Assembly (NCBI RefSeq): GCF_052324685.1 | Contig: NC_135222.1 | Coordinates: forward strand, 2,619,173 to 2,683,172 | Origin: Brachyhypopomus gauderio | Lineage: Eukaryota; Chordata; Actinopteri; Gymnotiformes; Hypopomidae | Reading direction: 5' to 3' | Length of the DNA: 64,000 bases | Shown here: one piece after another, positions 29,601-42,980 of the stretch | Numbering within the stretch: position 1 is the first letter of the stretch | How the letters are laid out: the number at the start of each line of letters is the position of its first letter | The notes under the pieces: model-generated | The model's database searches: none | Seen by the model: only the letters and a program-made list of their open reading frames with translations | Told to the model about the DNA's origin: nothing | Translations under genes and position numbers: made by a program

Positions 29601-31852
29601 ACCTCCAACACAACTGTGTTACACTTTGCACAAACCGATGTTCTACGTGGTCTGTGTGCATTCTGATGTTGTGGAACGGTAATCCACAATTCATGTGTAT
29701 ATATTAGATCATCCTGCGTTGCAATGTTGCTTTTTGGATGGTGAGATGCTTCATTTAATTCAGACTGTTTTAAGGAGGTGTGCATTACTGACACTTAATT
29801 TGACTTTAGACATTCAACAAGAATATAGACAGACTGACAGCTGTACAGCAACTACATAGTTACTGATGTAGTGCAAGAGAAAGGAAAATCTCATGTAGGT
29901 AACAGTAAGCCAATATTGTCTAATACTTTAAGAAAGCGTTTTATGACCATCTCCCTTGGTTTGGTTTTTTTGCTGCTGCTGCTTGATAAAGTCATTAACA
30001 ACATTTAAGTTTTAGACAGATGGTAAATTGCTTCAAATGACAAATTGAGTTATTTTGCAGCTATTGTCAGTTATTCATATTGCAGACCTTAGGTTTTTGG
30101 TACATCAGATAGATAGCAAAAAAATGAAACACTTTACGAGAAATGTAATTTCACAGCTCTGGAAGGCTTAACTGTGTTCACTACACTAAACATTTGAACC
30201 ACATTTTAGAATTCGCACTGTGCCTCTAATTTTGACAAGAGCATAGCAGAGACTGCATACTTTATCCAGAGATACCAAGTGGCATCTTTGTATCTGGGAC
30301 GCTGTGAAAGGGGCGGGTCTTAGTAGGCGTGTCCTGAGGCTGAGGCGCCTGGTTGGTGGAGTGTCTGGGCGCCCTCGCCCTGCTCCGCCTCATGTGCTTC
30401 CGCTTCGCTTCCATCCATCACGATCATTAGGGCGGAGCCAGCAGAGCCAGTGCTAATCATTCACCCCAACTGCTCTTGATTCAGCCTCTCTAGGCCTTCG
30501 AGCCTCAGAGCAGGATAACTTTACTGTAGAGAGCAGATTATCTGGAGCAGTAGGAAGCTCTCCCCTAGAGCTAGTGTCAGGCAGCTCTCTCTGGGTCTAG
30601 TCAACCTGGTCTCCTCATCTCCCTGATAGGCTTGGGTAACTATCCTCAGGACCCCTCTGCCTACGGACCCACGCGTCCTTCTCACAGTTATGGTCAGGAT
30701 GAGCAGGGATATAGTGCAGGTAGGTGTGAGCTACTGTATTTTATAACCACCCAATAAAACAGCAGATGCAACAGTGCATAGATTCATGAGGCTTCAATGA
30801 TCGTTTTTGTTTTTCTTCTTGCATTTTTCATACTCAAGTTGTGTCCATACCATATGCATATGATTTATGCATATTTTACATACCGTATACATAGTTTTGC
30901 TCTCCACTTGGTATACTAGATGGTATACTACAGCTACATGTAGGCCAGATAGAGGTTTGCATTGTAATGTACAAAAAATTGTCCATCCAAAAATTGTTCA
31001 ACACTGATTTGGCAAAAAATATCTGTGGCATAGTAGCTGTAGTTTACTTAAAAAACGGCTTCCTTCAAAATTTTATTTCTCTTTCTTCATCTCCGCATTG
31101 CTTTGCTGGCAAAAGGATGATCTAATTATATCAGAGGTTTGCTTGTATATTTGTATGTTTCCTTCCTGTACTTCATGCTACTCTGTTTCACGCAATATTT
31201 GCAATTCACTTGACAGATATTTTACGGATGACTGAATTTGTTGAAATTTGAACTGAAGACACTAGCACTCTGTAGCATATGTGGCCATGCCAGCGAGCTG
31301 TTCCTCTCTGTCTGTTTTTATCTAAAGAAATCCATGAAAAGTAATGGGAGAATTACTGCAAAGAACTTGCAGGCATTTCTATTTCTTTTTATTATTATTC
31401 TACTCTCTCCGAATAGCTGTCTGTTCATGGCTTTTTCTTTCATATGGCTTCTGATTAATATCTTAGGTAATTCAAGTTTAAATCTCTCACTCTACAAACT
31501 TTGCATTTCCTAAAATATAAATATATATATAAATTTGCAACTGAAGCAAATTGTTCCTTTTAAACAAATTGTTCATTTGAAGCCCTTCATATTTATTTTA
31601 TTATTCATCTTGCACCTCCATTCTGTGTTTTTTGTTTTGTTTGTTTGTTTTTTCCCCTCAAATAAATCTCACTGAGCAGGTTATGGGCAGGACCTGAGTG
31701 GCTTTGGACACAGCTTTGCTGACCCCACCCAGCAAACCGCTTCGTATGGCGCTCCCCCCGCCCAGCCGTCGTCGGGCCCCCAGCAGGCAGCCAGCAGCTT
31801 CGGGCGCGGCCAGAACCACAACGTGCAGGGTTTCCACCCGTACCGGCGCTGA
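17252..31852 (+). CDS. dazap1: DAZ-associated protein 1 (RNA-binding protein with two RRMs)
   Basis: hnRNP-like protein that shuttles between nucleus and cytoplasm and acts in splicing and translation. Exons: 17252-17283, 18077-18117, 18600-18766, 18936-19001, 19268-19375, 19560-19608, 22610-22692, 25048-25201, 28367-28396, 28535-28687, 29222-29389, 30630-30719, 31680-31852; 1314 nt, 437 residues (human 407). RRM1 begins at about residue 12 (RNP2 KLFVGGL; RNP1 RGFGFVKF). RRM2 begins at about 114 (RNP2 KIFVGGI; RNP1 GFGFITF, built across the 19608/22610 junction). The C-terminal half is proline, glycine and glutamine rich and ends QNHNVQGFHPYRR as in human. The exon 8 donor at 25202 is the first unit of a 2.86-kb array of donor-like repeats. 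A perfect hairpin lies 32 bases before exon 4, and a hAT MITE sits in intron 10. All 13 exons keep phase. Confidence 0.97.
18834..18903. repeat. Perfect 33-bp inverted repeat (hairpin) with 4-base loop
   Basis: The left arm 18834-18866 (starting ACTTTATTTATCATCTG) is the exact reverse complement of the right arm 18871-18903. The loop AATG is at 18867-18870. It lies in dazap1 intron 3, 32 bases upstream of the exon 4 acceptor. No target duplication was seen around it. Confidence 0.95.
19914..20023. repeat. TA/CA/TG microsatellite with self-complementary halves
   Basis: An alternating TATA stretch leads into (CA)n at about 19939-19990, then AATA, then (TG)n and TATATATA. The CA and TG halves can pair with each other. 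It is in dazap1 intron 6. Confidence 0.9.
20025..20240 (-). repeat. Dispersed repeat, copy B (inverted partner at 11345-11560)
   Basis: Reverse complement of the segment at 11345-11560, sharing long exact stretches (for example around 20061-20130). It lies in dazap1 intron 6, directly after the CA/TG microsatellite. Family unknown. Confidence 0.8.
25202..28058 (+). repeat. Splice-donor-like tandem array, about 2.86 kb, filling most of dazap1 intron 8
   Basis: The array starts at the first base of the intron. Typical units are GGTGAGTGAGGGCGGAGGA (19 bases) and an 18-base form lacking one G, with shorter and GGCGAGTGAGG variants. More than 100 copies of GGTGAGT or close variants are present by eye. 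Longer segments are themselves duplicated, with offsets of about 415 bp (25748 against 26163) and 203 bp (27471 against 27674). The sense strand is strongly G-rich with many GGG runs. Reading on from exon 8 gives CAG GGT GAG TGA, so retained repeat would stop translation at once. The 960-1061-codon minus-strand frames are only repeats of Pro/Leu/Ser/His. Confidence 0.97.
28848..29088. mobile_element. hAT-type MITE, 241 bp, in dazap1 intron 10
   Basis: The ends are CAGGGGGTCGGCAACCT (left) and CAGGGGTCAGCAACCTAT (right end on the other strand). Exact 8-bp target duplications AAGTAGAG sit at 28840-28847 and 29089-29096. No coding capacity. Sharp ends and an intact duplication suggest a fairly recent insertion. 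Confidence 0.9.
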
Positions 31853-32560
<708 letters not shown>

Positions 32561-33149
32561 TTCTGAACGTTTGTAATGTTTCTGTCTATTTTTTGATCGT
32601 TACAGGATTACTTGAGTAATATATAGAGATGATACTACACAGTCACTATAAAGGCACATATTATAGTGTGAACTATTCAATGTTATTCAGAATTTAAACT
32701 GTGACAGGAACTTCAGGTGGTCTCCTTCCATCAAAGTGTGAAAAACACATTGTATGTATTTGGTGGGGCCTATCCCAGCTGTTCACATCCAGAACTGTTG
32801 CAGTAAAAGACTGCCATTTTGTTTCATTTTATACTGGGGCAGTAACTATTGAATTAGTAAAACTTGAGCTGCATGTTAGTATCCCCATGTTACTATTATC
32901 GGAACGTAACCTTGAAATTATATTAAAAAAACCTTCAAACAGATATAAATATTTGGAAATAATGTGAATAGTAAATGTACATTGTAAAGAGGGTACAAAA
33001 TATCTTTAAAACCCAAACATCAAAGGCTTGTGATTTGAACATGACCACTGGTCAGACATTTTAACAAGCCATGTTACTTTCCCTCTCAGCTTTGTATGAC
33101 ACGTAGGGAAATCCTTCCATTGAGCTCCTGAAGGGTGGACAGTGGACTA
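32561..33149. other. Spacer between dazap1 and rps15
   Basis: AT-rich sequence in which I see no gene, RNA or recognisable repeat. Confidence 0.5.
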
Positions 33150-33330
33150 TAAGTTTAAGTCAAATGTATTTATTTATATAGCACTTTTTACAACACGTCA
33201 CAAAGCAGCTTTACAATAGTATGAGTCCAGATCCCTAATGAGCAAGCCAAATGCGACGGTGGCGAGGAAAAACTCCCTATGATGGTGGGGAATAGGAAAA
33301 AACCTCGGGAGGACCAAGACAAGGTGCATT
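33150..33330 (-). mobile_element. 3' tail of a Rex1/L2-group LINE
   Basis: Contains the fish LINE tail signature (TTTATTTATATAGCACTTTT, then CACAAAGCAGCTTTACA and a GGAAAAACTCCCT block with GGAGGACCAAGAC). It is the reverse complement of the type of tail seen at 48140-48350. Only the non-coding 3' end is present. Confidence 0.65.
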
Positions 33331-33639
33331 TTCATCTATTTTTTTATTATGAAATATTGATATAATTCCATTATTCTATTCGCTTCAACGCTTACGGAAG
33401 TGAACAAACAAAGTGGCTAAAATTATCCGAATACTTTCTACATTAAAAAGTAAAGATTAAGGACTCCATTATACTCTATTTTATCAACTAAACAAGATGC
33501 GTGAAATATATAATCATGCACCCATCACGCTCTTCAGCTCTCCCTGGTGTTTTTTGTCTGAATAATTTTCGTAGTATTTACGTGTGTGGTAGTTCCACAT
33601 CCCCATCGCCAGGTGGCGGCCCATTTATCTACTACAGAA

Positions 33640-33698
33640 CATGCTTGTTCCGTGAGCGCGAGCGCCTGCAGCTTCCTTTTCCGGGTAATCTCTTGAAG
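33640..33698 (+). promoter_or_regulatory. rps15 transcription start region with a 5' TOP-like tract
   Basis: A pyrimidine tract CTTCCTTTTCC (about 33672-33682) lies some 17 bases before the ATG, as expected of ribosomal-protein mRNAs that begin in a terminal oligopyrimidine tract and are regulated by mTOR signalling. GAGCGCGAGCGCC just upstream is GC-rich, and there is no clear TATA box. Confidence 0.6.
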
Positions 33699-35372
<1,674 letters not shown>

Positions 35373-35527
35373 AATGTGATTGGTGTAAATAAAAGTGACT
35401 TCCAACATGTGGGATTTGTCTAATTTCTGTTTGCGTCAGTGTGTGCTTTCAAACACTTCACAAATTGAATGTTTCCTATTTCAAACCTGATGTCCAGGCA
35501 CAGAGTTAATGTCCTAATGTACGACTA

Positions 35528-35922
35528 CAGTAGAACCCCGGAAGGAGCGTCGAGAAGCGATGCAGTCGAGTTCCGAATAAATTTTCCCCCTAAGAAATAA
35601 CTGAAAATAGATTAATCTGTTCTCAACCATCAAGTTGACTTCCAATGTTAAGTCCATCACACAAATGCCTTTTTCATACTTCTCTATGATCACCTTTTTC
35701 AACTATATTGTTATTACCGTTTTCCTCTTCTGCTTTTCTACTGTCTTGGGACCCATGTTTTTGTCTACAACTACAAAAATACAACAAAAGCTTGAAGCAC
35801 AGCTTCAAAATGGTTTAAAACCCATTGAACAACAGCTAGCAGCATGTGACCGAAGCACCAACTATTTTGTTTACTAAAGTCACACAAGTCGGATTCCAAA
35901 GTTTTGTTCAGGGGTCCTACTG
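35528..35922. mobile_element. Tigger/mariner-like MITE, 395 bp
   Basis: Imperfect inverted ends CAGTAGAACCCCGGAA (left) and CAGTAGGACCCCTGAACA (right end on the other strand), flanked by TA on both sides (35526-35527 and 35923-35924). The interior shows no transposase. The small plus-strand open frame at 35635-35877 has no recognisable family. Confidence 0.75.
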
Positions 35923-36796
35923 TATTTGAACATTATTCTTAGAGAAAATTCCTGTATTTTCACACACACAATATGATGTAATTTTATACGGTTTGCACGG
36001 TTTTTATATGTTAACAAATACATTTGAAAAAGAATATTGTTAGTTTTAACCAGCAGTGTTGTTATAAATGCAAATAAAAGGGAAAATCTGATTTACTAAG
36101 AAACACAACTCAACAAATCAACTTAATGTATTTTCAGACTAGGAATAAATATACCACAAAGACCCGATGTGACATATTTGTAACATTACAGATCTTTGAT
36201 ACTAAAAGGTAAAATCTCAAAAACAAATTCAGAAATGTGTTCCTTGTGGTCCATTCAGTCTGTTTTCAATCCCACATAATTTTCCAATTAGGTGATCTGG
36301 GTCTGGGATCTTATGGGTTAAATATTTATTTTTAACCGTTAAATCTGCAGAGGACCAAAACCGGCTTTTGAAAAAGTCCGCCCCAAATTACGTCCGTGAG
36401 GTTAAATGTACTAAATGTTGGCTTACATTTCAAATATGTTTAGCTGAATAAACATGTTATCAACCCCTTTTAATGTACAATATAGGCTTACAAATTCATG
36501 TTTAACTGAATAAACCGTTGAACACGAGTAGCCTACATTTTATTGAGCATGTTTTTTTTCTTCAAATATCAAAGTAAAACAGCTTTCTCAAGCAGTCATT
36601 GATGCATTTTGGAAACAGGACATGAGCCCCTGGTCTAATGCACCCTCTGTATTAAGAAACCCTATCTCAAAAACTGACTTTTAGTCATTACTTGGGTAGT
36701 ACGCATATGAGCCATTTTAATATAGATTAATCTAGATTAATTTCAAGATTTCAGTGAGATGAATCTAGATTAAAAAAATTAATCTATGCCCACCCC
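35923..36796. other. AT-rich spacer with a possible hAT terminus
   Basis: No gene seen. The last 100 bases (about 36715-36798) have paired AATCTAGATTAA words and finish TGCCCACCCCTA, which resembles the end of fish hAT elements starting TAGGGGTGGGCA. The partner end was not found, so this would be a truncated copy. Confidence 0.4.
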
Positions 36797-37328
36797 TACC
36801 AGATACTATAAAACAAACACATTTCCATAAGTCTTACCATCCTCTCACTATTGCAGCCAACTTTAAATTTCATGAATGGGACATTTACTGTCAACTGGGG
36901 TCACCAGTTCTGATGGTTGCCATCAAAATACGTGACACCACTGGTACTATTCTTTAAATAAACCTACTATCCCTTCATCTTTTCACCCCCCCCACTCCCC
37001 ACCACTAACCCTAACCCCCAAACAAATTAAAGAATTTCCACCATCAGAAAATGTGACCCCACTGAATCTCCAGATACTATTGAACTACTACAATGTAAAG
37101 ACATTGGTAAGGAGGTATCGGAATACACAACTCAATCTTCATATAAAATACAAATTTACTTACTTATATGGCAATAATGAACAAGCCCAAAACAAGGGCC
37201 AAAATGGAAATGTGAGAAATATAATTAGTAACTCCAAAAGAAATTGTTACAAGTTTAACCAAAAATATTTAAATAAATGCCCAAAAGAAAAAATATATAA
37301 ATTTACATTTAGTTTACATGTATACACA

Positions 37329-37430
37329 TTATAAAATTTTTTTACATGCAAGGCAGCTGTAGTGCTTCTTTATGTCAGGCTTTCCCACACAGGTCACGTG
37401 GTACCACCTTGTGCAGTTGTCACACTGGAT
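37329..37430 (-). pseudogene. Exon-like remnant encoding half of a PHD zinc finger
   Basis: On the minus strand, after an acceptor (CATTACAG, next to 37431), a 33-codon frame reads IQCDNCTRWYHVTCVGK and continues to YSCLAC, ending in TAA at 37329-37331. The Cys-x2-Cys, Trp, His-x2-Cys and final Cys-x2-Cys spacing is that of the second half of a PHD finger. About 90 bases upstream, 37521-37543 is a possible 23-base exon with an acceptor (TTTCACACAG) and a donor (GTAAGA), encoding GCTTW in the compatible phase. No start or remainder of a gene was found. PHD fingers occur in several fish DNA transposons, and the flanking inverted repeats make such an origin likely, but a host-gene fragment is possible. 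Confidence 0.55.
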
Positions 37431-37781
37431 CTGTAATGAGTCACACGTTTATTTATCAGTCTGATTCTTAAGCAGATAAGAACCAGATCAAAGGATTTGC
37501 TTATTTGCAAGATGTCTTACCCAGGTAGTGCAGCCTTGTTTGTCTGTGTGAAAAAACACACCTTTTCTGGGTGAAAAGGTGAAGGGATAGTAGGTCACCA
37601 GGAAAGATGTGGGTTTATTAAAAAAAATAGTACTAGTGGGGTCACGTATTCTGATGGCGGCCATCAGAACTGGTGACTCCAGTTGAAAGTAAATGTAAAA
37701 AAATAAAAATGTAAATGTGCCGTATTTTGTCGATTGTGATTTTTTACACCGCAATCGGAGAGATTCAGTGGGGTCACATAT

Positions 37782-38119
37782 TGTGACGCGTGGCGGAGCA
37801 GGGAAGGATGAGACACGAATCCTCCTTTTCACTGACGTCACTTTTATTTTCAACAATGATTGCGCAATACAGCGCACGAGGAACATATAACACGCACACA
37901 GAAACGTGTAAACTCTAGACAAAGACGAGCACAGGACACTGCACGAGCGCACATTAAATAGACAAACCACATTAGCCCCTCGTGATTACGAGACGATTCA
38001 CAGGTGAGACAGATTATCACAGGACACAACCACAACCACGAAGATCCACAGACGCAGACGATGCACGTGGACAAGGTAAACACGCCCAAAAGGGAGGGGC
38101 CGGGGTCCTCAATGTGACA
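37782..38119 (-). mobile_element. Solo LTR (fossil), 338 bp
   Basis: On the minus strand the segment begins TGTCACATTG and ends CGCGTCACA, with an AATAAA near its end, as an LTR should. It splits one palindromic node at its middle. The flanking bases (CATAT and GATAT) fit a 5-bp target duplication with one change. No internal region remains. Ty3/Gypsy origin is plausible but unproven. Confidence 0.65.
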
Positions 38120-38262
38120 GATATTCTGATGGCGGCTGCCAGAATACGTGACGCCAGTTAAAAGGCTCACCTCTCCATCCCATTCATGAAATTTAAAGTT
38201 GGCTGCAATGGTGAGAGGATGGTAAGAATCCTGGAAATATGTGTTTGTTTTATTATCAATAG

Positions 38263-38460
38263 CAGGGGCGAGGCTAGGGTATTTTTAGTGGTGCTAGAGC
38301 ACCACCGTGAAGTTGCTCAGCACCCCCTGGCTCAACACATTTTTTAAATATTATATTATGCAAAAACCTTGCTCTGTACCTGCGCAATACTTTGGTATTG
38401 TGCCTCTGTGAGCACTGGGGGCTGGGCACCCCTAAAGACCAGATCCTAAAATCGCCCCTG
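38263..38460. mobile_element. hAT-type MITE, 198 bp
   Basis: The ends are CAGGGGCGAGGCTAGG (left) and CAGGGGCGATTTTAGGA (right end on the other strand). Exact 8-bp target duplications ATCAATAG sit at 38255-38262 and 38461-38468. It interrupts one spacer of the composite palindromic repeat. Non-coding. Confidence 0.92.
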
Positions 38461-38690
38461 ATCAATAGTATCTGGACATTCAGTGGGGTCACATATTGTG
38501 ATGGCGGCCATCAGAATACGTGACCCCAGTTAAAAGGCTCACCTCTCCATCCCATTCATGATTTTTATTGTTGGCTGCAATGGTGAGAGGATGGTAAGAC
38601 TCCTGGAAATATGTGGTTGTTTTATTATTATCAATAGTATCTGCACATTCAGTGGGGTCACACATTCTGTGGCAGCTGTGTTAAATTATG

Positions 38691-39463
38691 ACTCTTGTGA
38701 ATAACTATGGTTTAAAGACCTGGCACAGTTTCATCATCTACCATGGAAACCCCACCGTGACTCAACAATAACAGAAAACCAAGAAAAATTTACTCTAACT
38801 TTTTATTACTCTATATTTAAACATTTTATCCAAAGGGGCAGAATTACCATTCGTAATTACAGAATCTTTCAGCGCTTGCTTATGATGAAGCTTGCTATTT
38901 TCGTGTAAAATGATCAAAACATTCTTGTTTAAGTACATTTATGTAATTAAGAGACGATAAAATGTAAATACAAAAATATCTGTCGTCTTTTGGCTCGCAG
39001 ACACCAACAAAACGAGAAAAGAAAGCGCATCAGCGTAGTTTACGTAGCGTTCGTAAAGCGCTCGTGCGAAACTGTGAAATAGCGCCCCCTGTGGTCACAA
39101 AACTCGACGGTCACAGAATCTGGAATTCCGGCGTACCGACATGTCCGCGAGAAAAAAAACACATTTTATATATATTTTATATTAAAAATATTGACGGAAA
39201 AATCTGTCAAATCAAAATAATAAACCACACACATGCGCGTGCTATCTGTTTTGAGGCTGAAATATGATCCTCTCACTGGATCATCAGCGCTGGATGGATG
39301 ACGGCGGTGTCATTTGATTGACTTGCGGGTCATTCCGCCTTCTGATTTTCGGACTTTACGTAAAAAAGCTACCTCCCTCCAGCCTTAAGTCCAGTTTGTT
39401 TTGGTCAGTTAATGTTTTCAACTTGATTGGTCGTGCCGAAGACATTAATGCATAAACATTATA
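38691..39463. other. Spacer without a recognised gene
   Basis: AT-rich, with a short GC-richer patch at 38995-39130. No coding exon, RNA gene or classified repeat was recognised. Confidence 0.5.
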
Positions 39464-39750
39464 CAGGCGGTCCAGGGGTTACGAGGTTCCCGAGTTACGA
39501 TTTTTCGTGGTTACTACACATCTCCCATTTACTGTATAAAGCCTTGTTTGGACCTAAGTGGTTCTGCGTCGTAAACGGAACTTGGTGTTTGGTGTGCGCG
39601 GCGTCAGGATTAGTTAAACGCAGCTATGGATAAAGGTATTTGCCAAAAAGCTTTAGGATAGGATAACTGCGTATAGTACGTTATTTACGTATGTTCCGAC
39701 ACCGAAAATCGATTTACGACGGATCAACGTCGTAACCCGGGGACCGCCTG
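39464..39750. mobile_element. Tigger/pogo-like MITE, 287 bp
   Basis: The ends are CAGGCGGTCCAGGGGTTACG (left) and CAGGCGGTCCCCGGGTTACG (right end on the other strand), flanked by TA on both sides (39462-39463 and 39751-39752). The interior lacks a transposase. The sequence from 39753 to 40110 is AT-rich and unremarkable. Confidence 0.85.
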
Positions 39751-40110
39751 TATTTCAGACATCGGAAGAGCTTCAGAGGTAGATACAAGATAAATTCAGT
39801 ATTTTATCATTCTGGTTAAGTTAAAATTTTATCAGAAATATAAGAAAGTGTTTTTTTTTGAGCCGGTACAGGTGGTCAGCCAATCTGGTTCATCCTGGCC
39901 GCCTTACGGCGTAAGGTGTAATACATGAACAAAAGCACAAAATGTAGGCCTATGTCCTAATAAACCAACACAAAATATTTATTAAATATTTTATATATTT
40001 AAGCTAACTATAATCATAATACTTGTAATTCTTTTAAACTTTATTTGCATAATTTACTAACAGTAATGAATAAATAATTAATCAAGCCTGTTTTTAACAT
40101 ATTGTGTCTA

Positions 40111-40890
40111 TGTCACGTTTAGCCCCGCCCCCCTCCCTGGTCCCGCCTAGCTCCCCGCTCCCATTCGTTTCTCCCTCCGTCTATCATGTCCTGATCATCA
40201 GCACTAACACCTGAGTCTCGTTTACCTCCCTTGTTTCAATGTATTTAATCCCCGTGGTGTGTTACTCCCGTGTCGGTCTTTGTTTGTTCAGCCAGCCTTG
40301 CTCACCTCCACGCTCTGTACTTATGTCTTTCCTTCGTTCCCTGTATGCCGGTATGGTTAGTCCTGTCTTTGTCTTCCCTGTTGTACTTCTCTTGTGTCTT
40401 TACGGTTTCGTTTAGTTGTTCTTTGGTTTGTTAGATCTTCCCCAGTATTTTGTTCCCTGCCTCCCCGTTTCTCTACTTTGGTTCATCTTTTGTCATTTGT
40501 CCCCGTCTACCCGTTTCCCCTTTGTAGTTTCTTATCTGTCGTACATTCGTTTCGCCCCTAGGATTGTAAGTGTTTTCCCTATGCGTCTAGTCTTGTTGTT
40601 CAGCCTTTTCCGTCCTGTTTATATTATTGCGGTCACACCGTTGAGTTGTTTGTACGTCTGTTATCGTTTATAAAGAAGTCTTTCCTTTGTGTGTTTTATT
40701 CTAGTTATTCTAGCGTTGTCTTTGATGTTTCGTATTACGTTGCTTTAGTTGCTGTGTTGTGGTGTTATGTTCGATCTAGTGTGTCTTCTCCCACCCTTAG
40801 TTGTTATCTCTGGTTGCCTGTGGTTTCTGTTTTGTTTAATAAATTGTTTATCTTGCTTTTGCGTCACCCCCGTCTCCGTGAATCGTTACA
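40111..40890 (+). repeat. 5' LTR of the retrotransposon fossil
   Basis: 780 bases, TG...CA ends, almost identical to 42981-43760. Open frames within it are duplicated in the other LTR and are not independent genes. Confidence 0.93.
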
Positions 40891-42980
40891 TAAAGACCGA
40901 CCAGTTTAACATGACGCAGCGAGATCAGGGTACCGGGTTCCTACCAATACCGCCGTGTCACATGGACTTGTTCAAGCAACAATTAGACTCAGTCCAAGCT
41001 ACGCTCATCAGAGACTCCGCGGGTAAGCCCGTGGCGCTACCCTCCTTATGCCTCTGTCCAGAGGAATACGATGGCGAAAACGGACATGTCAGGGTGTTTG
41101 TGTTTCAATGCAAGGCCTATATACAGTTCCTCACTATCCCCGCTCCATCGGAGGACATACTGGTGCTGTTTTTCAGGTCTTTGCTGAGAGGAAAAGCCCT
41201 GGAATGGGCGAACATTATCCTGGCACGCCGCGTTTCAGACGCATGGACAGTGGAGGGATTCTGTCAGCTACTACTCGACAGGTTCGGTAAGGAAACCAGC
41301 AAGTCAGCTTCATGGATGATACCTGCCGACCGGTTGATCATAGACGGGTTCAGGACCCCCGTGCACAAGAAGCGCACCCCGGTGGCCCCGCCCTCCGATG
41401 ACTGCTCTCCGGCGGCACCACCGATCCCGGCAACCCGTCGACCGGCCTCTCCGGTCCCTGATGGCGACGACGCCTGCCCGGCATCCCCGCCTGCTCCGGA
41501 CGACGCCTGCCCGGCGTCCCCGCCTGCTCCGTACGACGCCGCCCCGACGCCCCCCGATGACTGCGATCCGGTGGCTGCGCCCCCCGACGACGTCTGCGCG
41601 ACGGCTGCGCCCCCCCGACGACGTCTGCGCGACGGCAGCGCCCCCCGACGACGTCTGCGCGACGGCAGCGCCCCCCGACGACGTCTGCGCGACGGCAGCG
41701 CCCTCCGACGACATCTGCGCGACGGCTCCGCCCCCCGACGACGTCCGCTCGGCGGATCTGGCTCCAGATGACGTCCGTCCAGCTGACTTGGGCCCGGAGG
41801 ACGACCCTGGGCCCCGGGCCACCTCGGCCTCCAAGCTCCCCCGGGCCTCCTCGGCCTCCAAGCTCCCCCGGGCCTCCTCGGCCTCCAAGCTCCCCCGGGC
41901 CTCCTCGGCCCCCAGGCTCCCCCGGGCCTCCTCGGCCCCCAGGCTCCCCCGGGCCTCCTCGGCACCCAAGCTTCCCCGAGCCTCCTCGGCCCCCAAGCCC
42001 CCCAGGGCCTCTTTGGCTCGCACGTTCCCCAGAGTCCCGTCTACGTCCCGACTCCCTAGTGTCCCCTCTGTCCCTTCTGTTCCGGATGCCGGTCAACGGA
42101 CCCTGCCTGTGTGCTTGACCCGGCGTCCTGTCCCTGCGGCCCGCCGGCCGGTCCCACCGGTCCCCGCGACCTGCCGGCCGGTCCCTCCGGTCCCCGCGAC
42201 CCGCCGGCCGGTCCCTCCGGTCCCTCCGGTCCCCGCGGCCCGCCGGCCGGTCCCTCCGGTCCCTGCGGCCCGTCGTCCGGCCTCCCCGGTCTCCGCTGTC
42301 CCTCAGCCGGACCTACCTGTGCGCACGGACCCTTCCCCGGCTCTCCTGGACGCTCCTCCAGATCCGCCGGTTCCCCGGGATGTTCCTCAGGTCACGCCAG
42401 CCCCTACAGTGACTGCTTTGCCCGCCTGTGGGCCAGGGGCTGGTCCCGTACTGGACTGTTCTGTTGCTCACTCTCTTGTTTCTCCTGTCTTGCACTCGCC
42501 TGTGTTCCCTTTTTTGCCCTGCCCCCTCCCTGGTTACTTGTTGGTCCCTGTTCCTGTGTGCGTCCTTGTCCGCGTCCACGTACCTGTCCCGGTGTCTGTC
42601 CGTGGTGGCGTCCTCTATGTTCCTGTGCCTATCTCTGTTCCCCAGGTCGTCACCCACTTTGTTCCCGTCCCTGTCTCGATCATCCTCAGTCTGTGTGCCT
42701 CTGTATCCCAGTCTTCCCAAGCGCCCGGTCCTGTGCCCTTGACCCCTTGTCCGGCCCCCTCGGTCTCGCCTCCCGTACCTACTCCCTGTCCTGTCCCTTG
42801 TCCCAGTTCTCCCGTGCGTCTGGTGTCTGGCCCACTGTTTCCATCCTACCCCTTATCTGTTGTCCCTGCCCTGGCCTCTCCCGCTCGTCCCCCTCTGTGT
42901 CATAGTGTCTCTGTCCCCGGCGTCCGTCCGGCTCCCCCTGTTTGGCGTGCCCCGGAGTTGCACGCCTTGAGGGGGGGTTC

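Larger units (their letters stand above)
36797..38690. repeat. Composite palindromic repeat region of unknown family
   Basis: A near-palindromic node built from GGGGTCACGTATTCTGATGG and its complement CCATCAGAATACGTGACCCC occurs about five times (near 36898, 37637, 37772 split by an LTR, 38485, and a partial copy at 38650; half a node at 37032). The nodes are joined by a shared spacer of about 165 bp with CTCTCCATCCCATTCATGA and TTGGCTGCAATGGTGAGAGG. The spacer is in direct orientation at 38160-38490 and 38525-38655 and inverted at 36797-36900. Segments 36880-36985 and 37565-37700 are also inverted copies of each other. PHD-finger-like exons lie between them. The pattern suggests a DNA transposon with long inverted ends, rearranged. 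Confidence 0.65.

Noticed and set aside
36797-38690. Polinton or other capsid-bearing element as the source of the palindromic region
   Set aside because: No polymerase, integrase or capsid-like coding was seen, and the span is far too short.
41264-42720. Several Arg/Gly-rich antisense frames
   Set aside because: Shadows of the GC-rich proline-coding interior of the LTR retrotransposon fossil.
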